A stretch of 64,000 bases of DNA from the NCBI GenBank assembly GCA_024760905.1, contig CM045731.1:15776001-15840000 (forward strand), written 5' to 3'. Of the stretch, positions 35,533-47,279 are shown piece after piece; within the stretch, counting starts at the first letter, position 1; each line of letters starts with the position of its first letter. Source of the stretch: Plotosus lineatus. Its lineage: Eukaryota > Chordata > Actinopteri > Siluriformes > Plotosidae. Made by a program: the position numbers and the translations under genes. The notes under the pieces are model-generated. The model worked only from the letters and a program-made list of their open reading frames with translations, searched no databases and was not told where the DNA came from.

Positions 35533-35591
<59 letters not shown>

Positions 35592-38277
35592 CTTTATTAC
35601 ACCATTTTTTCCTACACTTTCAATGAACATCATTTTCTGTCACACCAGTTACCTACAAGCTCAAGTGGCCCAGTTCATCCTGCAGGGCAAGCAGCACGTC
35701 AGAGAGGCTGCCCAGAGCTGTGGCTCCGTCACCGGATAATTGCGACGCTCTAGGAGAGCCGCCGCTGCCACCATGTTTTTTAATAGGTAGTGACTGCGTC
35801 CTCTCACACATCCGACGCTGCCTGGTTTTCAGCAGATGCCGCACGGTCTGAACGTTGGCGTTAACCGAGTGACTCGGGCTTGTTGACTGGAACATAGATT
35901 GCTTGTGATGATGTAATGCCATAAAAACTCTTTCTTATAAATCGATTATCTTAAAGATGGACACTCACTGTTCCAGCGACAAACGGAATTCGCTTTGCCT
36001 TTGCGACGCTCCCAGCAACGGCTTTCTGGAATTAGATTTGTCATAGACACAATCTGGTTACAGCCAGAACCAAGCTCATCAACTGGATGGCAAAGACCCC
36101 ATGAACACCATGGAGTACAGTGCCACCTAGTGGAGGTAGACATTGTACCGAACCTTCTCCACAAGCTTCTCCTTGGTCTTGTTCCTTTTTGGTTTCTCTT
36201 CAGCAGCTGAAAGGAGCATGTTAGCCTCCAGCTCCCTCTGCAACTGAATTCAGAAAACAGGAAGTTAGAAAAAAAAACCTGAGGTACCCAGCACTCTCAA
36301 AAGTCAGCTCTGCTCTGATCTTCCTATAGTTCCGGACCGGTTCCGTACCTCCTCAGCTTTCTCCTGCAAGAGTTTGCGCTTGTGTTCTTCTTCAAGTAAC
36401 TTCCGCTCCAAGTGTTTAATCTTCCTCTGGAGAAAACACAACATCTGTAGATCATAATGCCACAGCACAACTGCTTCATATTTATTGTGTATGCAGTGGT
36501 TCTGTCCCAGCACAACATTTTCAGCCTCACAGAACTTTCAGATAAACAAGTTTAACCACTGCTTATAACATGAATGTTTCAGTGTCTCCCTTCTGAAATA
36601 CAGGAACGTCATTTCCATGACCATGCGATACATCTTCCAGCATGACTGAATAAGAAAGGAGAGGGTACTCACTGCATCAGTTATGGATGAATGTAATTTA
36701 ACAGTAATTATCAAAAAAGCGCCCTGAAAGGTCAGATATCATCCCTAGTGGAGCACTAAAGTACGATTTCTAACACAAAACACTTCCCATACACCTTTCC
36801 TGAAACACCGATTCGAGTACTGAATCAAGAAGGCACTCACGTGCACCTCCCAAAAACCCGATCACATGTATTTAAACCAGCCTGTGTGCAAGGAACATCT
36901 TCATACCTCTGCTTCGGACTGGGTGTTGGTGAGTTTAATACACTCTTCCTCCAGTTTCTGTAACTGGGCCTGGATCTGGAGCTCAGTGGGTTTGTTTTTC
37001 TTCTGTTGCACACAATCCTACAGATTAGTCTGACGGCGTAGATTTTACTCTTTAAAACATGAAAATTATTTTCATTTCATCAGATCACCTCAGTGTTCAC
37101 AGGATAGCTTTTCTCTCTCTGTCTGCTCTCCACTATCGTCCGCATGTATTCCAGTTGTTTTTCCAACAGAGAGCACCGAGCTTCGGCAGAGTGCAACTCT
37201 GATACCAGCTCTGTACCAACAGACAAAAAAACCAGGAAGAAAGAAAGTGTGTATCAGGGTGAGAAGGAGGACCGGCTTAAATAGTATCACACACATTGCA
37301 TGTATATATACACACATATACATACATACATACGTCCATATACAGTAGGCCCCAGTTTTTCGCGATGGTTCAGTTCCAGTCATTCCCGCGGATCATGAAA
37401 ATCCACGAGTTATTGACGCGGTTTTAAAACCCTATGTATGATATTACAAGAGCTAAAATATGCTCGTTAAACACATTCTATAGCCAGTCTTACTGATTAA
37501 TACAGTAATAATGCAGTAAAATGAAGTAATGATTAAGTAAAAACTTTTTTTTAATTTTGTACTGTGATAATATTTATTAATAAATAAAGCGCTTAGGATC
37601 CTTATCTTACCTTAGGCTAGAGAAGATGCAGGGCATTTGAGTGGCATCACAGGGCTTCAACTGTCTTCCTTTTGGCTTTTTCCCTTTTACTCGGGAGTCG
37701 CCACAGCGAATCATCTTGATTCGCACGTTTGATTTGGCAGAGGTTTTTACGTCGGATGCCCTTCCTGTCACAACCCTTTTTTAGCAAGGGACAGAAACAC
37801 GCTGACGACTTTGCAGCTACTCTTTACGAAAGTCAGCAATGGTTCTTTTACATGCCTCTCACCATAGACAGTGAGAGACATGGCCCGCCTTTGATAACTT
37901 AGTTAGCTGCACTGGGGGGGACAGTGACAACCTTGTGGAGAGTGGGACTCGAACCCCCAACCTTTGGATCAGCGATCCAGCGCCCTATACCACTAGACCA
38001 CCACTGCCCCCTATCACAGGGCTTCAATAATCATTAAAAACACTAAAAAAAAGTTACTTCATAATTCAGGCAATGAAGTTGATGGCATGTGTGCGAAGGA
38101 GGAAACAAAAGAGGTGTATCTGCAGGAGGGAGAAACAAAAGCTCTCAGCCATTGGCTACATTTGAATCATGTGCCAGTTACATCCGGGTTTGTCGCCAAT
38201 CCATGAGTATGCGGGGCACAAGCGCTGAACTGCAAATGGTCAAGGGCCAGCTGTATATATTACACACACATACGTGG

Positions 38278-38315
<38 letters not shown>

Positions 38316-38528
38316 AGTTTTAGTTTGACTTTTCGTCTCAAAAGAGCAAGACCTTTTCTCTTTGAGGATTCTGTCTCTCGACTCTGCGACTGCTCACTAT
38401 TCTGGTTTCCCGAGATGGAACTGTGCCGAGCCGCCTGAGCGTTCCTCTCAGCCTGCAGACGCTCCAGCTGCAACCTCATCATCTTCTCCTGCAGAGTTTT
38501 CAGTGCTGTGACCACTGCAATTTAAACC

Positions 38529-38599
<71 letters not shown>

Positions 38600-41500
38600 C
38601 AGCCTGTTATTAATCCAGCAGCAGTGTTATTTTTAAAAACAAAATTATTTTTATATTTGGGGAAAAAAAAAAAAATTAAATGCACCATTTTAAGATAGAA
38701 AAATTATCCATAATGAGATCCAGAAAAGTGAACTGCATTATGATTTGTGAAAATATTGGTTTTGCATCACCTTAATAAACACTAATGACTTACAGCACGC
38801 TATGATCGCTGAACTGCAGGATGTCCAAGTGGTGTTCTGAAACGACGTGGGCTTTATAGATAATTGGAGTACATTTGAGGGTAAACCTGGCCTAATAGGG
38901 CAGAACTGTATCCATCCCACTCGGGAAGGTGCTGCTCTCATTTCTTGCATTATAGTACATAGTCTAAGAACAGGATTAGACAAATCAGTGACTATCCAGA
39001 GCAAAGTCCAGAGAGCAGACAAACAGGCTAATCCGAGCGTGTGCTATCTGTGCAAAGACGTCACTCGAGGTCAAGTTCAATGCGATAGACTGTGTCTGTT
39101 TCCCGAACTAAAAAAATATGTAAAAACTCCGCTAACTGGGTTATCAAAGGCTGGCCATGTCTCTCAGTGTCTATGGTGAGAGGTTCGTGTAAAAGAACCA
39201 GTGCTGACTTTCAACAAGAGTAGCTGTAAAGCCGTCAGCGCGTTTCCGCCCTGCGATGGCCTGGCGAGCCGTCCAGGGTGTACTCTGCCCTTGCCCGGAG
39301 TCGGCTGGGATGGGCATCAGCCTCCCCACGACCCGAATTAGGATACACAGTTACAGAAAATTAACTGAATTTTATTAACCGCTTTATACTGATTAGGGTC
39401 ACCGGGAGACTGACAGCCATCTCAGGCAACACTGGGCAACGGCAGAGTACACCCTGGACAGATCGCCAGGCCATCAAAGGTCTAAATTAGCAAATCCAAT
39501 GCTAACCGTGCGGTTCTTTCCAAATTTTTGTCATTTGTTAACCCACAAATTCAAATTTATACTCCTATATAATGATTCTCTCCACCAAGATAAAAAAAAA
39601 AATAATAATAATAACTTCTCCACACACATTGCATGCTGTCACTCAAGTGTGCCTGGATCCATCAAGTGTCCAGCTTGAGCTCCAAATCTTATCAGAACCC
39701 CCAAAACAAATGAATTTCTCATTCTGTCCTTTCCGTCCCTCATAAATTTTGTCTTTTGTTATGTTATTGGAGCAAACAACATCGCTTCATAAAACTTTTC
39801 CTAGACATGTTTTCTAAAAGTTTATATGGCTGAGGTGCATAAAAATGTTTGGTTGCTAAGGACTAATGATCTTGGAAAAAGTGCAATCTTTGTGCTCATT
39901 TTTCTCTAAAATGTCATTTTTGGACACAAGAGCCTACTCTCGGTGGAGTGGCTCACAAATAATAAATAATTAGTAGATACAACTGCAATAAATTAAATAG
40001 CACAAAATTATATTATTATATAATTATATTTCGATTGCACTATGCCCATTATTTTGTTTGGGGGGGGGGGGGGGGTGAACAATTCTCTGGGTAAACTAAA
40101 TGGCAGCAACTTCAAAGTTAGATATTTCACATTCTCAGAGCAAGGTTTAGAGATAAGCTACAGTTAGTACACCAGGTCTATTTAACGAGGACCATCGTTT
40201 CTCCACCGCAGGCCTTGTTGCTATCCGATGTGCCCTGGGCGTCCCTGAAGGCCGTTTAGCCGGCTAGTGTAATTGCCTCGTCGGGTGTACTCTCCTCGAG
40301 CCATGTTTCACAGAAACACAGCATGGAGCAGCCCTGTAGATCGCTCTGCGTTGCAATCTGAGCATGGAGCTCGTCCATCTTGTTTCGCAGAGACTGAATA
40401 TTTTCAAGCAGTATGACCGGAAGTGCTAACCGTCCACTGCTAGTCGTCGTTCAGCCCCTCCCCGCCTGCCGTGTCGCCGCCTGGGCTTATTGTTATCCGG
40501 GGTGCGGCTAGCATTGAGCTGCCGTAGCATATTAGCTCAGGATAAAAGTTGAGCGTGAGGAACTGGAGAACATGTAAATACGAACACAGAAACACTCGAC
40601 TCGAACTCAGGACCCTCTGGCTGTAAGGCAGATTTGCGAATTACGGCCTCGCCATGACACCATTTATTTTAACTTGTATCATGACATTAAATTATTTATT
40701 TATTTATTTTAAAACCTTATCTTTACTCATTACAAAATGATGATGAGCCGAGTGGCTTCAGTGAAGGTTATTTATAAAGATGTTTGTTTAATGTTATGTA
40801 TAAAGAGTTTGTTTTAATCAATCATAAATTTTAAATCATACCGAATCTATACCTTTGAGCTAAAGACAGGGTTATTAAATGTTAGATCTCTTGCATCTAA
40901 AGTGCTTATCATTAATGAAATCATTACTTATCAGGAGTTTAGTGTAATGTGTTTCAACGAAACATGGATTAAACCCAATAAATATGGAGCATTAGATGTG
41001 AGTGAGTCCTCCCGGATACAGTCATTTACAAACTAGATTCCAAAAAAGTTGGGACACGATACAAATTGTGAATAAAAACTGAATGCAATGATGTAGAAGA
41101 GCCAAATTTCAGCATTTTATTCCGCATAGAACACAGATGACGTAGTCAAAAGTTTAAACTGAGAAAACGTATCATTTTAAGGGGAAAATATGTTGATTTC
41201 AAATGTCATGGTGTCAACAAATCTCAAAAAAGTTGCGACAGGTAGCAATAAGAGGCTGGAAAAGTCAATTGGACTTATAACAAACAGCTGGAAGACCAAT
41301 TACCACTAATGAGGTCCATTGGAAACATAACCGAGTATAAAAAGAGCTTCTCAGAGTGACAGTGTCTCTGAGAAGCGAAGATGGGTAGAGGATCACTAAT
41401 TCCCCCAATGTTGCGCAGAAAGATAGTGGCGCAATATCCGAAAGGTGTTTCCCAGTGAAAAACTGCAAAGAATTTGAAGTTACCATCATCTACAGTGCAT

Positions 41501-44500
41501 AACATCATCCAAAGATTCAAAGAATCTGGAGCAATCTCTATGCGTAAGGGTCAAGGCTGAAAAACCATACTGGATGCCCGTGATCTTCAGGCCCTTAAAC
41601 AGCACTGCACCACAAACAGGAATGCTACTCCAAGGGAGAAAGAAAAAAAAAAAAAAAAAAAAAATCACAGAATGGGATCAGCAATACTTCCAGAAACCAT
41701 TGTCGGGGAACACAATCCATTGTTCCATCCAGACGCGCAGGCGTTTTCTCTGGGCCAGGGTCATTTAAAATGGAGTCTGGCAAAGTGGAAAACTGTTCCG
41801 TGGACTGACGAATCACGATTCAAAGTTCTTTATGGAAAATTGGGACGCCATGTCATCCGGACTAAAAAGGACAAGGACAACCACAGTTGTTATCAGCACT
41901 CAGTTCAGACGCCTGCATCTGTGATGGTATGGGGTTGCATGAGTGTGTGTGGCATGGGCAGCTTGCACATCTGAAACGGCACCGTCAATGCAGAAAGGTA
42001 TATTCAGGTTCTAGAACAACATCTGCTCCCATCCATCATCTATTTCAGAGAAGACCTTGCATTTTTCAACATGATAATTCCACACCACATGCAGCATTAA
42101 ATTACAACATCATGGCTGCGTAGGAAAAGGATCCGGGTAATGAAATGGCCAGCCTGCTGCCCTGATCTTTCACCTATGGAGAACATTTGGTGCATCATAA
42201 AGAGGAAGCTGCAACAAAGAAGGCCCAAGACAGTCGAACAGTTCGAGGCCTGTATTAGATAAGATTGGGACAGCATTCCTATTTCTAATCTCCTCGGTCC
42301 CCAGACGTTTGCAGACTGTTGTAAGAAGAGCGGATGCCTCACAGTGGTGAAAATGGCCTTGTCCCAACTTTTTTGAGATTTGTTGACACCATGAAATTTA
42401 AAATCAACATATTTCCCCTGAAAATTATGAACCATCATCTATGTTCTATTCGGAATAAAATATTGAAATTGGCACTTCCACATCATTGCATTCAGTTTTT
42501 ATTCATATTATTTGTTTAGTGTCCCAACTTTTTCGGAATCCAGTTTGTAAACCAACCTCATCAAACTGGCAAAGGAAGAAACATTGCAGTCATTTATAGT
42601 GATAATCTCGGCCTTGTACAAAAATCCAGACATGAATTTGACGGGTCTGAAATTCTATACACTAACATTACGTATGTTCCTGGAAAAAATATGCACATGC
42701 ATCTGATTCCTTTAATTATTACTGACAGACCCCTACGGTCGTACTTAGAATTCCCATGTGAATATGCAAATTTCGTTTCAAACCCGGATGTTTATTTGGA
42801 TGAAGCTTTAATTATTGGTGACGTCACTATTCATTTCGATAATCCAGAGAACAATTTAAGAAGAGTGCTCATATCTATCCTAGATTCAGTCAATATTGAA
42901 AATATTGTCACAGTTCCCCAGTCAGAAATTATTTACAATCATTGTCTTATCTCGCTTTCACTGCCTCTTAGTACTGTACTAATATTTACACATCGCAACG
43001 TTATCGCATGAAGTGTACCGTTACATCAACGACTGCGCAGTTTCATTAATAATTTTCCAGAATTATCAACTATGATTGGATTACCATCAGACCTCGCGGA
43101 ACTCAATCATGCCCAGTGCTTTGAGTCAAATTTATGCCATACGGTAGATAATGTAGCGCCTCTTCAACAAAATCCAATCAGAGAGAAAAAAATTAGCCCC
43201 CTGGAATAACGATGAAAGATGTACACTAAAACACAAAATCCGCAAACGAGAACGAAAATGACGGCAAACTAACTCGTTTTCCAATTAGAATGGAAGGAGA
43301 GTCTCCTTAATTACAGAAAAAGTCTTCGTGCTGCTAAGCAGAATATTTCTCAATTCTAACTGAAAATAAAAATAATCCGCAATATTTATTTAATATTGTT
43401 GCAGAATTAACCAGGAATAAGACCATGAACAAAAGGTGTGCAGGAATCCCTCACTTTCCGTGGTTAATTGGGACCGAGATCCCCATGCGACCATCGAAAT
43501 CAGCAAAGTAGGATCCTATAATTTCTTCAGTAATCGTCAATCTGTGCGCTTGATCCAGTACCTACATTTACCAAACAAATATCAGAAGCGATCAACCTTT
43601 TATTAAATGTAATAAATTCTTCCCTTAACACTTTTTATGTCCCAAAATCCTTTAAAGTAGAAGTTATCAAACCTCTGATTAAAAAAAAACCTGAACTTGA
43701 GCCATATCAACTGGCCAACTATAGACCGATATCAAACCTCCCTTTTCTTGCTAAAATGTTTTTTTTAAAAAAGCTGACGCGCAGCAGTTATATTCATATC
43801 TTTGTAGGTATGACATTCATTAAATGTATCAGTCGGGTTTTAGGACTCATCACATCACAGAGACAGCACTTGTTTTAAGGTGGTGGTGGCCTCCGACCAT
43901 AGCTGCATCTCCCTGCTTGTGCTACTTGACCCAAGTGCCGCCTTTAACACTATTGATCACATGATTCTCTACTGATTAGAAAATGCAGTTGAACTTAAGG
44001 GAAGATTTATAAAATATTACTTTTAAACTATAAAGCACTTAGTTGTCTCTTGCCACATTATCTTAGTGAACGTCTTGTTGTTTATGAGCCGGCATGACCC
44101 CTTAGATCACAAAGTGCAGGCTGCTTAGTGACACCTAGAATAATGAAGACTACTGCAGGGGCGGAGCTTTCTCTTTCAAAGCTCCACAGTTATAAAGTAG
44201 ACTTCCGGTTAACGTTCGGGACTCAGATACGGTCTCTGACAAGGCCGAAAACTTACTTGTGTGGTCAAGCATTTTTGTTAATAGCCTTTCGTTAGGTAAA
44301 AGAGCAGATCTGGGGGTCTCAGGCATAGAGTTCTGGTAAACTGTGATGTTGGGATGCCGTCGCTCCCTCACTCTACATGCTCACTGAAGTCTGTTTGAGA
44401 GTGGAGTGGCTGATTGCCCAGCAGCACAGGGTGCCCTGATATCAGTCTTCTTTCTGGTTCTCTCTCTTTTAGTTATGCTGCCATAGCCAGAGTCCCTGCT

Positions 44501-46038
44501 TGACTCAGCAATAATAAAAAATTTCTTTTTCTATTACACTATTATGAGTACACCTAACAACCCCCCCCCCATATCTTTCCCTCCCGGTTTTTGTTGAGGT
44601 ACATATTCTGCCAGGATGCCAATGATTCTGATCCTTCTGCTTCCTGAGTCATGCGCGAGTCTGTTCTGATGTGCTGATACTGACTGGAGTCCTCATCTTG
44701 GAAGCCCTTCCTACTTGCTGATGAAGACCTTGATGCACCCAGATGTGCACTAACAGACTATGAACATGACTTTTCATTGTTGGTGATATTGACAATTTCC
44801 CACAATTATTTAGGACTTGCAGTTGTATAACCTACTGGACTACTTTTTGTACTGAAAATAATTTCTTATATTAAAGTGCATACACATATATATATATATA
44901 TATCAGGGATCCCAGCAAGGTTTAGAAAAAAAATAGAGGAAACAAGTGCAGAAATTGAGGAAATGAATTATTTTAGCTGGGGATCAAGGGGGCCACAGGG
45001 CCCATGAAGCTAAAAAAATAGAATTCCGCTAAATAGGCGAGTAAAAACAGCGGAAATCCGCTAAATGGCAGAGATCTAGGATCCCTCACTACTTCGCGCT
45101 TCAATTCATGTAGCTTCAGTGCATTGCGGTTTTTAAAATAAATATTCATCCCAATAAATAAGGAAATTAAGGAATAATAGGGGAAATAGTTAAGGAAAAT
45201 GCCACAAAAACAAGGCCAATTATGCAAAAAAAAAAAAAACCCTAAACCAACACAAAACAAAAAACAACCCAAAACCTCCCATCAAAATCACTTACATTGT
45301 TGTGAGGTACGCATCTGAGTGCACGCGCGTATGTATGTGTGTCGTATTCTTCTCATGCAATATCATCTGTATGTGTGTGTATTTATATTTTCTTTATATC
45401 TTACTCATTTTTTTAATGTTTAATTGTTATTATAAGCATTTATAGCATTGAATATGTATTTATTGAAATTATATACACATATACATGTACATATACATCA
45501 GTGGGGGGGTGATCCTACTTCATGGATTTCAATGATCGCGTGTGGATCTCAGTCCCAGTTAACCGCGGAAAATGAGGGATCCCTGTATGTATGTATGTGT
45601 ATATATATAAAATATATACATACATACACACACATACATATATACACACACATATACAGTCAACCCCCAATTTTCGAAGACCCGTTTGTACGAAATCCTC
45701 GGATTACGAAAAACATTTTCTTGAGTTTCCGTCCCTGAAATACGAAACAACCCCCTCTTACGAAAAGAAATTCAAAATTCAAACGCGCCAATCAAAATTT
45801 CACACGGCACGGGAGTTGCTCTCTCATTGGCTGTCTCTGAACATCCCGCCCCACTGGCCTCCCAGACAGAGACAGAAGGAAGCTTCATGCTTTAGTTTAG
45901 TTTTTAAAGTTGCTTTAATTCAGTAAATGTTTAATGCATCCCGATCCCTCAAGGAATCAAATTAAAGTTGAGTTTGTCAAGCAGGGAATGCACTTTGAAT
46001 TCACGTCTTGTGGGCGTGGCCCACAGTGCGCGCATGAG

Positions 46039-46084
<46 letters not shown>

Positions 46085-46973
46085 AATGACGCTTTAGTTT
46101 TTTAAATTGTTTAATTCAGTAAATGTTTAATAAATGTGGGTGCATTTGAACTCATCTGGAATTCCTATCCCTCAAGGAATCAAATTAAAGTTGAGTTTGT
46201 TAAGCAGGGAATTCTCACCACCATCAATTTTCTTGATAATAGCCATCTTCGTTTCTAATGTGTTGGCTTGCTGATTTTTCGGATTTCCACTATCACTAGT
46301 AGGCTTACGCTTCTGTCTGTCTTCCTTTTGGCTTTTTCCCTTTTACTCGGGAGTCGCCACAGCGAATCATCTGATTCGCACGTTTGATTTGGTAGAGGTT
46401 TTTATGTCGGATGCTCTTCCTGTCACAACCCTTTTTAGCAAGGGACAGAAACACGCTGATGACTTTGCAGCTACTCTTTACGAAAGTCAGCAATGGTTCT
46501 TTTACATGCCTCTCACCATAGACAGTGACAGACATGGCCCACCTTTGATAACCCAGTTAGCTGCACTGGGGGGGGGGGGGGGGCAGTGACAACCTTGTGG
46601 AGAGTGGGGCTCAAACCCCCAACCTTTAGATCAGTGATCCAGCACCCTATACCACTAGACCACCACTGGGTTGCAAATGTCCGCAAAACAGTGTAAACAC
46701 AAAGATAACAGAGACGACGTCTTAACAAAAGGGTAACATGCAGTGAACTGGGAAGAAGGAGGGGCACGTTCAGTCTGTCATTTGTAAACAATGGACGCAG
46801 CATCATGCGGAAGTAGCGTATTACGTCAGCATACAGAGAGCATGCTAAACTCAACTTATAATTTTTTATTTTTAAAAAACACGTAAAATCGAAAAAGATG
46901 TAAGACAAATTAACGTAAGTCGGGGAGCGTCTGTGTGTGTGTATGTGTATATATACATAATATATATATATAG

Positions 46974-47004
<31 letters not shown>

Positions 47005-47029
47005 CACACATACATATATATATACACAT

Positions 47030-47063
<34 letters not shown>

Positions 47064-47119
47064 CACATATATATATATATATATATTATATACACACACA
47101 CATACATATATATACACAT

Positions 47120-47151
<32 letters not shown>

Positions 47152-47244
47152 CACATATATATATATATTATATACACACACACATACATATATATACACA
47201 TTATATATATATATACATATACACACATATATACACACACATAC

Positions 47245-47279
<35 letters not shown>

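Larger units (their letters stand above)
40680..44890 (+). mobile_element. Non-LTR retrotransposon, degenerate, split by a Tc1 element
   Basis: Plus-strand endonuclease fragment ([28 protein letters not shown] near 40870-40980) continues after the Tc1 insertion with [35 protein letters not shown] and [11 protein letters not shown]. Reverse transcriptase remains are seen at 43670-43760 ([29 protein letters not shown]) and a stop-riddled LDLSAAFDTIDH-like stretch at 43920-43970. The 3' part ([14 protein letters not shown] near 44475) ends in an attaaag signal near 44872 before TA repeats. A Tigger-type fragment lies inside at 43441-43516. Clade uncertain. Confidence 0.75.
45657..46935 (-). mobile_element. 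Tigger element with transposase 5' fragment
   Basis: Left side CAGTCAACCCCCAATTTTCG and internal sequence match the MITE at 3151-3880. The right side (reverse complement, CGCTCCCCGACTTACG near 46933) looks like the other terminus. On the minus strand, 46310-46215 reads [20 protein letters not shown] then KIDGGE, the start of the CENPB-like helix-turn-helix of Tigger transposases. A SINE sits in the upstream part and the rest of the gene is deleted. (GA)n at 46037-46081. Confidence 0.72.
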
